Source of the DNA: Actinoplanes utahensis
Lineage (GTDB): Bacteria > Actinomycetota > Actinomycetes > Mycobacteriales > Micromonosporaceae
Assembly (NCBI RefSeq): GCF_016862455.1
Contig: NZ_BOMZ01000069.1
Span: 1-64,000, forward strand
Direction of reading: 5' to 3'
DNA: 64,000 nt
Made by a program: the position numbers and the translations under genes. A model generated the notes under the pieces. The model saw nothing but the letters and a program-made list of their open reading frames with translations. It did no database searches and had not been told where the DNA came from. This document shows, piece by piece, positions 15,913-25,543 of the stretch. How positions within the stretch are numbered: position 1 is the stretch's first letter; every line of letters starts with the position of its first letter.

Positions 15913-17915
15913 GAGAGCGTAAGCGGCTCCGGCAACGGCTTCGAGTGCAATACCGAAAGCCGGGTGACCGCCCTGGTCAGGACCACGTACAGCCGGTTCA
16001 GGCCCTTCGGTTCGGCGGCCACGATGTCGGCCGGCTCGTGCACCACGACGTGGTCGTACTCCAAGCCTTTGACCACCGTCGCCGGGACCACCGTGACGCG
16101 CGCGCCGGAGTCGACGTCGCCGGGTGTCGCGTGCTCGATCCCCGCGGCGTCGAGCCGGTCGCGGAGCCGTTGCACCGCCGGGTCCGCCGCGATCACCGCG
16201 ACCGAGCCCTCGTGCGCCAGCGCGTCGGTCACCTCGGTCACGGTCCGCTGGTCCAGGTCGGCGGGCTCCGCCACGCCGATGACGGCGAGATCACCGTCGC
16301 GGCGCAGCGAGACGGCTTCCGGCACGTTCACACCGAGCGCCGGCAGGAGGCGGTTGGCCAGGGCGACGACGACTTCCGGTACGCGGAACCCGACGGTCAG
16401 TGGAACCACCGCGGCGTCCGGCTTCCCCAGGTGGACGAGAATGTCCCGCCAGTCGGTGGTGGCCCACGGCGCGGTGCCCTGAGCCAGGTCGCCGAGGAGC
16501 GTGATCGACCCGTGCTCGCTGCGCCGGGCGATCGCGCGGGCCTGCATCGGCGACAGATCCTGTGCCTCGTCGACGACAACGTGACCGAAACTGGTCTCCC
16601 GCTCCAGCAGCCCGGCGGCTTCGTCGAGCAGCAGCAGGTCGGCCGGGCTGAACTTGGCGGACTTGACCGTCCTGGGCGGTCTCACCCAGCGGATCGCCTC
16701 CTGCTCCGCACCGGTGAGCAGGTCGCCGGCGGTCGACGGGTCGGTCAGCAGGGCGACCACCAGCGATTCGGGGGTGACGGCCGGCCAGCACCTCTCCAGG
16801 AACTCGGTGACCGGGGCGATCCGGCTCATCCGGCGCAGCCAGGAGTCGCTCGGCGAGTTGCCGGTCCGGTACTCCGACTGGCGTTGCAGCAGGCCGACGA
16901 CCCGGGCACGGACCCGGTCCCGCCCGACCGCGTACGGCAGACCCTCGCGGCGGGCCTCGTCGACGATCCGGCGCAGCGGCTCGATGTCGATCCGCCAGCG
17001 GTAGGAGCCGTCGGAGACCATGATCGGTTCGGTGGGCTCGGCGATCCGGGCCCACAGGGATCTACTGAGGACCTCCGCCATCCGTACGTCATGTTTGATC
17101 GCCGTGGCCGCCACCGAATCGCCTCCCCGCACCGGCGCCCGATCGACCAGATCATCCAGGGTGGACTGCTGCACTTCGACTTCACCGAGAGTCGGCAGAA
17201 CCGTCGAGATGTAGGAGAGGAACGCCGTGTTCGGGCCGACGATCAGCACCTTCGACTTCCGCAGCCGCTCCCGGTGCAGGTAGAGCAGATAGGCGGCCCG
17301 GTGCAGGCCGACGGCCGTCTTGCCGGTGCCGGGCGCGCCCTGCACGCAGATCGAGTCGGCGAGATCGGCCCGGACCAGCTCGTCCTGCTCCGGCTGGATG
17401 GTCGCGACGATGTCCCGCATCGGCCCGACACGCGGTCGCTCGATCTCCGCGGTCAGGATGCGGGAGCTGGTGCCCAGCTCCTCACCGCGATCCAGGTGCT
17501 CGTCCTCGAAGCTGGTCAGCTCGCCCTTGACGAACCCGAACCGGCGCCGGGTCGAGACCCCCTGCGGGTCCCGGACGCTGGCCCGGTAGAACGACCGGGA
17601 AAGTGGCGCCCGCCAGTCGAGCACCATCGGCTCCCCGGCGTCGTCGGTGACGTGCCGCCGCCCGACGTGATAGGCGCTCTCCTCGATGTCCAGCCGCCCG
17701 AAGAAGAGCGGTGTGTCCGGATCGTCGGCGAGCTCCTTGACCCGGCGGGCCATGTGCCGGCCGAGTTGTTCGGCCGTGTAAGAGTCGCCGGCGACCTTGT
17801 CACCGGTGGCGAAGAGGGACTCCGCACGGTCCCGCATCCGTCGCAGAGCGGCCCGGGAGCTTTCCAGATGCGTACGTTCGGCGGCGAGTTCGGTGTCCAG
17901 TTCAGTGGCAGGCAC
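15909..17915 (-). CDS. HelD/HelR-like UvrD-family motor ATPase acting on RNA polymerase
   Basis: 668 residues. An N-terminal coiled-coil arm (residues 1-65) precedes the superfamily-1 ATPase core with Walker A GAPGTGKT (193-200), the DEAQDLSPMQ Walker B motif, LLGDLAQGT and a C-terminal VKGLEYDHVVV motif. This is the layout of HelD and its actinobacterial relative HelR, which remove stalled RNA polymerase and in some species help tolerate rifamycins. The GTG start has GAGGA upstream. The LLM oxidoreductase gene is translationally coupled downstream. A bona fide DNA-repair helicase is the less likely alternative. Confidence 0.88.
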   Translation of the reverse strand: MPATELDTELAAERTHLESSRAALRRMRDRAESLFATGDKVAGDSYTAEQLGRHMARRVKELADDPDTPLFFGRLDIEESAYHVGRRHVTDDAGEPMVLDWRAPLSRSFYRASVRDPQGVSTRRRFGFVKGELTSFEDEHLDRGEELGTSSRILTAEIERPRVGPMRDIVATIQPEQDELVRADLADSICVQGAPGTGKTAVGLHRAAYLLYLHRERLRKSKVLIVGPNTAFLSYISTVLPTLGEVEVQQSTLDDLVDRAPVRGGDSVAATAIKHDVRMAEVLSRSLWARIAEPTEPIMVSDGSYRWRIDIEPLRRIVDEARREGLPYAVGRDRVRARVVGLLQRQSEYRTGNSPSDSWLRRMSRIAPVTEFLERCWPAVTPESLVVALLTDPSTAGDLLTGAEQEAIRWVRPPRTVKSAKFSPADLLLLDEAAGLLERETSFGHVVVDEAQDLSPMQARAIARRSEHGSITLLGDLAQGTAPWATTDWRDILVHLGKPDAAVVPLTVGFRVPEVVVALANRLLPALGVNVPEAVSLRRDGDLAVIGVAEPADLDQRTVTEVTDALAHEGSVAVIAADPAVQRLRDRLDAAGIEHATPGDVDSGARVTVVPATVVKGLEYDHVVVHEPADIVAAEPKGLNRLYVVLTRAVTRLSVLHSKPLPEPLTLS

Positions 17916-18048
17916 AGGTCGTCCTCGGCAGGCTGATCAGGGCTGCGCTCGCGTATCCGAGCAGGCGGGTCGGCCGCCGTCGGCGCGGGGACGCCCGCTG
18001 CGGTGCATGCTCACCACGGCCGTCAAGCGGCCCTCCACGCTAGGTGAC

Positions 18049-18070
18049 TTCGGTGGTGAACGCCACCGAA
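18049..18070. promoter_or_regulatory. Inverted repeat in the helD/mqnA divergent promoter region
   Basis: TTCGGTGG (18049-18056) and CCACCGAA (18063-18070) form a perfect 8-bp dyad with a 6-base spacer. It lies in the 197-base region between the divergent helD and mqnA starts, about 43 bases before the mqnA ATG; a GATAAC word (18099-18104) follows. Operator or hairpin; no regulator assigned. Confidence 0.4.
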
Positions 18071-18112
18071 TCAGCGGCCGCCAGATACTGGGATGGGGGA
18101 TAACGTCGCAGC

Positions 18113-18964
18113 ATGAGCGACAGCGTCCGTCGGCCCCGGGTCGGGCACATCCAGTTCCTCAACTGTCTGCCCATCTATTGGGGGCTGATGCGCTCGGGCG
18201 CTCTGCTCGACGTGGACCTGCACAAGGACACCCCGGAGCGGCTCAGTGCCAGCCTCGTCGCCGGTGATCTGGACATCGGGCCGATCACCCTGGTCGAGTT
18301 CCTGCGGCACGCCGACGAGCTGCTCCTGCTGCCCGACCTGGCGGTCGGCAGCGACGGTCCGGTGCTCTCGGTCAATCTGGTGTCGACCCGGCCTCCGGCC
18401 GAGCTCGACGGGCGGCCGGTGGCTCTCGGTTCCACCTCACGCACCGGCGTGCTGCTGGCCCAGATGTTGCTGAGCGAGAGGTACGGCGCCGAGCCGCACT
18501 ATTTCCGCTGCCCACCCGACCTGTCCCGGATGTTGCAGGAGGCGGACGCCGGTGTGCTGATCGGCGACCCGGCGCTGCGCGCGATGTATGAGGCTCCCCG
18601 CAACGGCCTTCAGGTGATCGACCTGGCCGAGGCGTGGAAGGAGTGGACCGGCCTGCCGATGGTCTTCGCGGTCTGGGCGGTGCGGCGGGACTTCGCGGCC
18701 GCGCACCCGGGTCTGGTCAAGGACGTGCACGAGGCGTTCCAGCGGTCTCGCGATCTGTGCCTGGGCGAGCTGGACGAGGTGGCCGAAGCGGCGGCCCGGT
18801 GGGAGCCGTTCGACGCGAAAACTCTGGCCAACTATTTCCGGGCCCTCGACTTTTCACTCGGGGAACGGCAGATCGCCGGTGCCCGGGAATTCGCCCGCCG
18901 CGCGGCGAATCGGGGCGAAGTGCCTCCGTTGCCGGCGGATGGACCCCTTTTCGCGGACGTTTGA
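18113..18964 (+). CDS. mqnA: Chorismate dehydratase MqnA
   Basis: First enzyme of the futalosine menaquinone pathway; dehydrates chorismate to 3-[(1-carboxyvinyl)oxy]benzoate. The 283-residue protein has the family start RVGHIQFLNCLPIYWGL, the SxSRTG segment (LGSTSRTGVLLAQMLL), the GxLIGDPAL loop (AGVLIGDPAL) and the aromatic WKEWTGLPMVFAVW region. It has a periplasmic-binding-protein-like fold without a signal peptide. It is separated from mqnE and mqnC by unrelated genes but lies on the same strand. Confidence 0.95.
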   Translation: MSDSVRRPRVGHIQFLNCLPIYWGLMRSGALLDVDLHKDTPERLSASLVAGDLDIGPITLVEFLRHADELLLLPDLAVGSDGPVLSVNLVSTRPPAELDGRPVALGSTSRTGVLLAQMLLSERYGAEPHYFRCPPDLSRMLQEADAGVLIGDPALRAMYEAPRNGLQVIDLAEAWKEWTGLPMVFAVWAVRRDFAAAHPGLVKDVHEAFQRSRDLCLGELDEVAEAAARWEPFDAKTLANYFRALDFSLGERQIAGAREFARRAANRGEVPPLPADGPLFADV

Positions 18965-19020
18965 TCTTCGAGGCTCGGGCGCTTTAAGATCCGCGGACTT
19001 CTCACTCCGCCCGAAATTCG

Positions 19021-20550
19021 GTGACCATGCGTCTGCGCGCCCTGTTCAGCCGTCTCGCCCTGACGACCGCGGCATCCGGCCTGGCCGTGACCGGCCTCGC
19101 CCTGCCCGCGCAGGCCGACCCGAAGGTCGATGTGCCGTACGTCGGCATTTTCGGTCCGGAGGCGGTGACCGTCATCAACGGTCAGTCGAAGACGGTCAAA
19201 TTCGAGCTTTACAACCTCAGTTCGGTGGCCGCGAAGGACGTGGTCCTCGATTTCGGCAGCAAGACCGCGCCGATCAGCCCGGAGCTCGGTTTCATCGCGC
19301 CCAGCGGCTGCACCGACGACGTCTGCCGGATCGGCGATCTGAAAGCGGGCGAACGGCGGACTCTCACGTTCACGGTGAAGCCGGCGGCGGCCACGTCCGC
19401 GGCTCCGGCGGAGACCATCGCGCTGTCCGTCACGGCCGGCGGGAAGCTCAGCGACGAGACCGTGATCGGCGTGGTGCGTACCGACAAGGGCGGCGTGGAC
19501 CTCGAGATGGCGGACATCGCCGACCTGAGGCTCAGCGGCGGTGCGTCGGCGGACGTGCCGGTCGTGGTGCGCAACAGCGGCGACCAGGACGTCAAGGCCC
19601 TCGGCCTGGTGGTGCTGGCCAACGCCATCACGCCGCTGCTGGATTACACCAACTGTGAGCGGATCGACGAGGAGGGTGTCGGCGCGGTCGTCTGCGTCTT
19701 CAACGATACCCTGCCGGCCGGCGGCACGTTCACGCTGCCCGCGGCCACTCCGCTGCGGGTCAAGGCGCCGGCCGGGGTGGCCGGCCCGTTCGACTACCAG
19801 GTCTACGTGGGCGCGGTCGGACTCACCGACAAGTTCGTCTACGACTTCGCGAAGCGGACCACCGGCGCCACCGGCAAGGTGCTCGAGCTGGAGGCCGTCG
19901 CGTCGGTCTCGGCGGCGGAACCGGATGCGGTCGAGGACCTGAACGAGGACGACAACTACACCGACTTCGCGGTGCGGGTGCCGAAGACGAGCGCGGACAG
20001 CTCGGCCGTCGGCGACGCCTTCACCGGCGCTGTCGGCGAGGACGACACCGTCCAGGTCGGCCTGCGCAACCTCGGCCCGTCGGCGGTCATCCCGGCGTCT
20101 CCCGCGTGGATCCAGGCGGCGCACATCAGGCTGCCCACCGGCATCCAGCTGACCAGGGTCGACGAGCGGTGCGCCCCGGGCACCTCCATCGACGACGTCG
20201 ACGAGACGGTCACCGATCTCTCCGAGGTCACCGACCTGGTCTGCGTGATCATGGAGTCGGTGCCGGCCGGCGACCGATACCTGTTCGAGCTGTCCGGCGA
20301 GATCCTCGACGTGGCCGAGCACAAGGCCGGCGCGGTCACCGTCGACGGTGGTGTGCAGGACGCGAAGAGCGGCAACGACAAGGCCGCTCTCACGGTCGCC
20401 GTGACGTCCACCGGTGGTGAGGGCGGCAGCCTGCCGATCACCGGCGCCCCGGCGGGCCTGATCGCCGCCGGTGGCGCGGTGCTGCTGGCCGCCGGTGTGA
20501 TCGCTCTCCGGACGGCTCGCCGCCGCCGGATCGTCACGGTCGTCGAGTAG
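19021..20550 (+). CDS. Secreted surface protein with LPxTG sorting signal
   Basis: 509 residues (507 if ATG 19027 is used instead of GTG 19021). A signal peptide with RLRALFSRLAL head ends at AQA-DP. The body contains several beta-rich, DUF11-like segments, each with NSGDQDVKALGL- or NLGPSAVIP-type phrases and a Cys pair. The C-terminus is a complete sortase signal: LPITG, a hydrophobic helix and a basic RRRR tail. The protein is therefore expected to be covalently anchored to peptidoglycan. Ligand unknown. Its 3' end overlaps the convergent aldo/keto reductase gene by 17 bases. Confidence 0.88.
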   Translation: MTMRLRALFSRLALTTAASGLAVTGLALPAQADPKVDVPYVGIFGPEAVTVINGQSKTVKFELYNLSSVAAKDVVLDFGSKTAPISPELGFIAPSGCTDDVCRIGDLKAGERRTLTFTVKPAAATSAAPAETIALSVTAGGKLSDETVIGVVRTDKGGVDLEMADIADLRLSGGASADVPVVVRNSGDQDVKALGLVVLANAITPLLDYTNCERIDEEGVGAVVCVFNDTLPAGGTFTLPAATPLRVKAPAGVAGPFDYQVYVGAVGLTDKFVYDFAKRTTGATGKVLELEAVASVSAAEPDAVEDLNEDDNYTDFAVRVPKTSADSSAVGDAFTGAVGEDDTVQVGLRNLGPSAVIPASPAWIQAAHIRLPTGIQLTRVDERCAPGTSIDDVDETVTDLSEVTDLVCVIMESVPAGDRYLFELSGEILDVAEHKAGAVTVDGGVQDAKSGNDKAALTVAVTSTGGEGGSLPITGAPAGLIAAGGAVLLAAGVIALRTARRRRIVTVVE

Positions 20551-21505
20551 CCGAAGACAGCAGGTCGTCCAGCGCGGCCACGTCGGCGGCGGTGAGTTCC
20601 CAGCCGCCGGCGGCCGCGTTGGCCTGCACCTGCTCGGCCGTGGTGGCCCCGGCGATCACGCTGGTCACCGCGGGGCGGGCGGCCAGTCCCGCGATGGCCA
20701 CCTCCAGCAGGCTGCGGCCCCGCTCGGCGCCGAAGGCGGTCAGCGCCTCGATGGTGTCCCAGTCGGCGCGGTCGAACCAGGGCGCCCAGCGCGCGTCCGC
20801 CATCCGGGTGCCGGCCGGCGGGCGCTCGCCGCGCCGGTACTTGCCACTGAGCAGGCCGGAGTCGAGCGGGAAGAACGGCAGCAGGCCGAGTCCGAACCGT
20901 TCGCAGGCCGGGATCACCTCGTTCTCGGCCGCCCGGCTGAGCAGGCTGTACTGGTTCTGCGCGCTGATGAAGCGGGTCAGGTTGCCGGCCCGGGCGGTCC
21001 AGTCGGCGTCGGCGATCTGCCAGCCGGAGAACTGCGAGTTGCCCAGGTAGCGGACCTTCCCGGAGCGGACCAGGTCGTCGAGGGCGGTCAGGGTCTCCTC
21101 GATCGGGGTCGCCGGGTCGGGCTGGTGCAGCTGGTAGAGGTCGATGTGGTCGGTCTCCAGCCGCCGCAGCGAGGCCTCGACCGCGCGGACGATGTACCGG
21201 CGGGAACCGCGGGCGCCGAAGTCGCGCCCGTTCAGGCCCTCCATGTCCATGCCGAACTTGGTGGCCAGCACCACCTGGTCACGGCGGCCCTTGAGAGCGG
21301 CGCCGAGCAGCGACTCGGACGATCCGCGCGGGGTGCCGTAGGTGTCGGCGGTGTCGAACAGGGTGATACCGGCGTCCAGGGCCGCTTCCACCACCTCGCG
21401 GGTGCCGTCGGCGTCGAGTTTGCGGCCGAAGTTGTTGCAGCCGATCCCGACCGCGGACACGACCAGACCCGAGTCGCCGAGTCTGCGGTAGGTCATCTCG
21501 CTCAT
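20534..21505 (-). CDS. Aldo/keto reductase
   Basis: 323 residues with an AKR (beta/alpha)8 barrel: GIGCNNFGRKLD, the catalytic Asp-Thr-Ala-Asp-Xaa-Tyr motif DTADTYG, a Lys in ATKFGMD, His in LYQLHQPDP and the NADPH-binding SVIAGATTAEQV near the end. ATG 21505 is supported by AGGAG 6 bases upstream; in-frame codons further 5' are unlikely. The substrate is not evident; the sequence is closest to the YajO/PdxI-like AKRs common in actinobacteria. Confidence 0.92.
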   Translation of the reverse strand: MSEMTYRRLGDSGLVVSAVGIGCNNFGRKLDADGTREVVEAALDAGITLFDTADTYGTPRGSSESLLGAALKGRRDQVVLATKFGMDMEGLNGRDFGARGSRRYIVRAVEASLRRLETDHIDLYQLHQPDPATPIEETLTALDDLVRSGKVRYLGNSQFSGWQIADADWTARAGNLTRFISAQNQYSLLSRAAENEVIPACERFGLGLLPFFPLDSGLLSGKYRRGERPPAGTRMADARWAPWFDRADWDTIEALTAFGAERGRSLLEVAIAGLAARPAVTSVIAGATTAEQVQANAAAGGWELTAADVAALDDLLSSATRRP

Positions 21506-21651
21506 GCCTGACTCCTGTATCGGTGGATGTCTATTGCGACTTGCTGTGACGTTCATCTAGCTTGAGGTCACCGTCCGGGGGTAACGTGACAAGCCGCCGC
21601 GTCCATCGTGGACTCGCCCACGATCGGTTCACGATGGGCGCGGTCCCCACC

Positions 21652-22467
21652 TCATTCTTCCGTCTCCGCAGCGGCCAGATCGCGGTAATGCGGGCGGAGC
21701 ACATCCACCAGCGGCACGTGCCGCACCCGCACCGGCGGCGCGTCCAGCGCCCGCAGCAGTAGCTCCGGCGGGGTGGCGCCGCGCGGTGGCCGCTCCCGCA
21801 GCCGGCCCAGGCTGATCCCGGGGGAGAAGTAATCGGTGAGCCGGCTGTCCAGCGGCTCGTCCGGCACCGCCAGCGGGTCGGGGGTGTCGTCGGGTTCCGG
21901 CGTGCCGCGCAGCGCGCCGAGCAGCTCCTCCCGGTCCCGCCCACGCCATGCCAGCACCAGGAACGGGTCGTCGTCGAACGCCTCGGCCAGCACGTAGAGC
22001 ACCGCCGAGCCGTGTTTGCACGGGTCGCCCCAGTCGGGGCAGGAGCAGTCGATGGACAGCCGGTCCGGGAAGAGCGGCAGGCCCAGCTCGGTGAAGAGCT
22101 CGACGATCTCGTGCGGCATCTCGCCGGCCAGCAGCGCGGCCCGGTAGATCGCCCGGGCGCCGAGCTGCTCGGTGATCCCGTCCCACTGCGCGGTGTCGAA
22201 GTGGCTGATCCTGATGGTGACCGCGTACGGCGTCGACCGTGACCCCTGCACCCGCGCCTTGACCTGTCCCGGGGTCAGCGCGAAGTCGATGACCTGCCCT
22301 TTCCGGGCGTAGGTCCGGCCCCGGGCGAGCCGGCCCGGGTCGCAGAACTCCTCCAGCACGTCGACGAAACGGCGCGACCACCACTGCTCGCCGATCTTGC
22401 CGCGTTTCGACCGGACCGCCAGCCCGCCGTCCACCTCGATCGGCCGGCCGCTCTCGAAGAAGGCCAT
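21652..22467 (-). CDS. SWIM zinc-finger protein
   Basis: 271 residues. The SWIM motif CSCPDWGDPCKH (CxCx6CxH) occurs near residues 155-166 after an N-terminal domain starting with the RGKIGEQWWSRRFVDVLE segment common to this family. The gene starts one base after the SNF2 ATPase stop, so the two are an operon. SWIM/SNF2 pairs are widely conserved in actinobacteria; a DNA- or protein-binding accessory role to the ATPase is likely but not proven. Confidence 0.9.
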   Translation of the reverse strand: MAFFESGRPIEVDGGLAVRSKRGKIGEQWWSRRFVDVLEEFCDPGRLARGRTYARKGQVIDFALTPGQVKARVQGSRSTPYAVTIRISHFDTAQWDGITEQLGARAIYRAALLAGEMPHEIVELFTELGLPLFPDRLSIDCSCPDWGDPCKHGSAVLYVLAEAFDDDPFLVLAWRGRDREELLGALRGTPEPDDTPDPLAVPDEPLDSRLTDYFSPGISLGRLRERPPRGATPPELLLRALDAPPVRVRHVPLVDVLRPHYRDLAAAETEE

Positions 22468-22468
22468 C

Positions 22469-25447
22469 TCAGCGCACCGCCGCCGGGTCGAGCGAGAACA
22501 GCTCCCGCAGCTGGTCGGTGCTCAGGTCGGTGATCCACTCCTCGCCGGTGCCGACGACCGACGAGGCCAGGGCTTTCTTCCGCTCGATCATCGCGTCGAT
22601 CTTCTCTTCCAGGGTGCCGGTGCAGATGAACTTACGGACCTGCACGTTGCGCGACTGCCCGATCCGGAACGCCCGGTCGGTGGCCTGATCCTCGACCGCC
22701 GGGTTCCACCACCGGTCGAAGTGGACGACGTGGTTGGCGGCGGTCAGGTTGAGCCCGGTGCCGGCCGCCTTGAGCGACAGCAGGAACAGCATCGGCTCGT
22801 CGTCGGTCTGGAAGCGTTCGACCAGCTCGTCGCGGCGGGCCTTGCTCAGCCCGCCGTGCAGCCACAGCACCGGGCGGTCGGTGTGCGCGGCCAGGTAGGG
22901 CTGCAGCAGCGAGCCCCACTCCGCGTACTGCGTGAAGATCAGCGCCTTGTCACCGTCGGAGATGATCTCGTCGGCCAGCTCCTCCAGCCGGGCCAGCTTG
23001 CCGGACCGCCCGGGCAGCCGGGAGCCGTCCTTGAGCAGGTGGGCCGGGTGGTTACAGACCTGCTTGAGCTTCATCATCGCGGCCAGCACGTTGCCGCGCC
23101 GCTGGATCCCCTCGCTGCTCTCGATCTCGGCCATCATGTCCTCGACCACGGCCTGATAGAGGGTGGCCTGCTCGGGGGTGAGCGAGCACCACATCTTCAT
23201 CTCGTTCTTCTCCGGCAGATCCGAGATGATCGTCTTGTCGGTCTTGAGGCGGCGCAACACGAACGGCCCGGTGGCCCGTTTCAGGGCGGCGGTCGCGACC
23301 TCGTCCTGCCGGGTCTCGATCGGCTCCTGGAAGCGGCGGCGGAACCGTTTCGCCGGCCCGAGCAGCCCTGGATTGCAGAAGTCCATGATCGACCACAGTT
23401 CGGCCAGGTGGTTCTCGACGGGCGTGCCGGTCAGCGCGAGCCGGGTGCGGGCCGGGATCGCCCGGACCGCCTGGGCCTGCCGGGTCCCGCTGTTCTTGAT
23501 CGCCTGGGCCTCGTCGCAGACCACCCGGCTCCACGTCACACCGCGTAACGTCTCGAGATCACGCAGCGCCGTGCCGTAGGTGGTCACCACCAGGTCGGCG
23601 CCGGCCACCGCCTCGTCGAACTCGTCCCCGCGCCGCCGGGTGCCGCCGTGATGCACGTAGACGCGCAACGAGGGGGCGAACCGCCCGGCCTCCTTGAACC
23701 AGTTGCTGACCAGCGACATCGGGCAGACCAGCAGGGTCTTCGACGGCTGGTCGGTGAGCAGCAGCGACAGGGTCTGCGCGGTCTTCCCGAGCCCCATGTC
23801 GTCAGCGAGGATCCCGCCCAGCCCGAGCCGGCCCAGGAAGTTCAACCACGACAGACCCCTTTCCTGGTACGGGCGGAGCGCTCCCTGGAATCCCTCGGGC
23901 GTGGGCAACGGCGTGAGCCGCTCGGCGGCCTGCCCGGACAGCAGATCGCCGAGGTCTCCGTCGGCGTCGACCTCGACCAGCGGCAGGTCCTCCTCGCCGC
24001 CGTCGACCACCTGCTGCAGGATCTCGCCCGCGGTGATCTCGCCCTCGCGCCGCCGGCTGACCGCCTTGAGCGCCGCCTTCAGCTGCCGGTCGTCCAGCTC
24101 CACCCACTGCCCGCGCACCCGGACCAGCGGAATCTTCGCCCGGGCCAGCTCGGCCAGCTCCTCGGCGCTCACCGCCCCGTCGCCGATCACCAGGTCGAGC
24201 CGGAACTCGACCAGCTGCTCCAGACCGAACCCGGAGTCCGCCACCGCCCGGGAGGCCCCGGCCTTCGACTTCGGCTTCGACCGGGTGGTCAGCTTGAGAC
24301 CCACCGCCTTGCGGCCCGCCCACGCCGGCAACTGCACCCCGAACCCGGCCGCTTGGAGCAGCGGCGCGATCTGCCGCAGGAAGTCGTACGCCTCCCCGGT
24401 GCTCAGCGACATCACGGCCGGACGTTGTTCGAGCAGTGCCACGTGCAGCGTCGGGAAGAGCCGGACCGCCCGGCCCAGCCCGGCCAGCAGCGTCTCGTCC
24501 GGACGCCGGGGCAGGCCGGGGAAGCGGTCGCCGGCCCAGAGGGCTTCGGCGCTCAGATAGAGACCGGGGTCCTCGGCGGACTGCAGGGCGAACTCCAGCG
24601 CCCACTCGTCGATGCCCTCCTCCGGCTCGATCAGCCGGAAACTGACCCGAATCGGGCCGTTCGCCTCGTTCGCGGCGCGCATCCAGTCGTCGAGGGCCCG
24701 GCGCAGGTCGCGGACGTCGGCGTCGGCCGCGCCGGGCAGTGCCGGGTCGCCGGTGAGCGCGGACAGCCAGCGGTCGGGCAGTGCCGCTTTCAGGCCGGGC
24801 CGCTGGCCCACCATGATCCGGTCGGGCAGGACGTTGCGGGCCGCGCTGTCCAGCAACGCGTCGAGGGCGTCGCGCAGCGTACGACCGAGGGGCTGGCCCT
24901 CGCCGCACGCCCGGACCACCGGGGGCATCGCGGCGGCGAAGTCCCTCAAGGTCACCGCGTCGCCGCCGGTGAGCACCGGCCGCCACCGGGCCGCCGGAAC
25001 CCCGCCCTCGATCACCAACTGCGGCAGCATCCGGCCGCGCCGGGCCAGGTCACAGGCGTATCCGGCGAGCAGGCCGAGGTAACGCACCGACGAGCCGGCG
25101 ATCCACTCCTGGTCCGGGCCGGGGTCGGTGAGCTCGGCGAGGGCGGCCAGCGCATCCTGGCCGGGCACCGACAGCGCCGGCACCGTCCAGGCGCCCAGCT
25201 TGAGGCCGCGGGTGGCCGCGTCGGCACCGGTCTCCGGCGAGGGCAGCGGGCCGCGCCCGGTGCCGGGAAGGGTGAGCTGCACCGTCTCGGCGACCGCTCC
25301 GGGAACGGCGGGCAGGTCGGGTGTGGCGAACGGATGCGGTCGGGATCTCGCCCGTGACGTCGAGGTCAGCGGCAGAGCCGGATCCTCGGCCCAGATGATC
25401 AGCCCACGTCCGGGCACCCAGCCGCTGTGCACGACGAGCACATCCAC
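22469..25447 (-). CDS. SNF2-family DNA-dependent ATPase
   Basis: 992 residues. The N-terminal ~480 residues form the bacterial SNF2-associated region; the motor follows with DDMGLGKTAQT (motif I), DEAQAIKNS (motif II), ALTGTPVEN (III), and in the second lobe LFLLSLKAAGTGLNLT and ATDRAFRIGQ (VI). Bacterial SNF2 proteins remodel protein-DNA complexes, RapA being the best studied. The start is GTG 25447 or GTG 25441; the latter has better spacing from a GGGGG ribosome site. It is coupled to the SWIM gene and divergent from mqnC. Confidence 0.93.
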   Translation of the reverse strand: MDVLVVHSGWVPGRGLIIWAEDPALPLTSTSRARSRPHPFATPDLPAVPGAVAETVQLTLPGTGRGPLPSPETGADAATRGLKLGAWTVPALSVPGQDALAALAELTDPGPDQEWIAGSSVRYLGLLAGYACDLARRGRMLPQLVIEGGVPAARWRPVLTGGDAVTLRDFAAAMPPVVRACGEGQPLGRTLRDALDALLDSAARNVLPDRIMVGQRPGLKAALPDRWLSALTGDPALPGAADADVRDLRRALDDWMRAANEANGPIRVSFRLIEPEEGIDEWALEFALQSAEDPGLYLSAEALWAGDRFPGLPRRPDETLLAGLGRAVRLFPTLHVALLEQRPAVMSLSTGEAYDFLRQIAPLLQAAGFGVQLPAWAGRKAVGLKLTTRSKPKSKAGASRAVADSGFGLEQLVEFRLDLVIGDGAVSAEELAELARAKIPLVRVRGQWVELDDRQLKAALKAVSRRREGEITAGEILQQVVDGGEEDLPLVEVDADGDLGDLLSGQAAERLTPLPTPEGFQGALRPYQERGLSWLNFLGRLGLGGILADDMGLGKTAQTLSLLLTDQPSKTLLVCPMSLVSNWFKEAGRFAPSLRVYVHHGGTRRRGDEFDEAVAGADLVVTTYGTALRDLETLRGVTWSRVVCDEAQAIKNSGTRQAQAVRAIPARTRLALTGTPVENHLAELWSIMDFCNPGLLGPAKRFRRRFQEPIETRQDEVATAALKRATGPFVLRRLKTDKTIISDLPEKNEMKMWCSLTPEQATLYQAVVEDMMAEIESSEGIQRRGNVLAAMMKLKQVCNHPAHLLKDGSRLPGRSGKLARLEELADEIISDGDKALIFTQYAEWGSLLQPYLAAHTDRPVLWLHGGLSKARRDELVERFQTDDEPMLFLLSLKAAGTGLNLTAANHVVHFDRWWNPAVEDQATDRAFRIGQSRNVQVRKFICTGTLEEKIDAMIERKKALASSVVGTGEEWITDLSTDQLRELFSLDPAAVR

Positions 25448-25543
25448 CCCCTGCGAATCGCGTCGAGCCTAGTGTCCGTCAGGGCGGTCGCCGGTGACCC
25501 TCGCCGCTGACGGTTGACGCCCGGTGGACGTACGCTTCAGATC

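Noticed and set aside
17916..18112. A rifamycin-associated element before helD
   Set aside because: The known palindromic element was looked for and no match was seen; only the unrelated TTCGGTGG/CCACCGAA dyad is present.
22397..25357. Long plus-strand open frames over the SWIM/SNF2 genes
   Set aside because: Mirror frames of real genes, with low-complexity Arg/Gly/Pro protein and no ribosome site.
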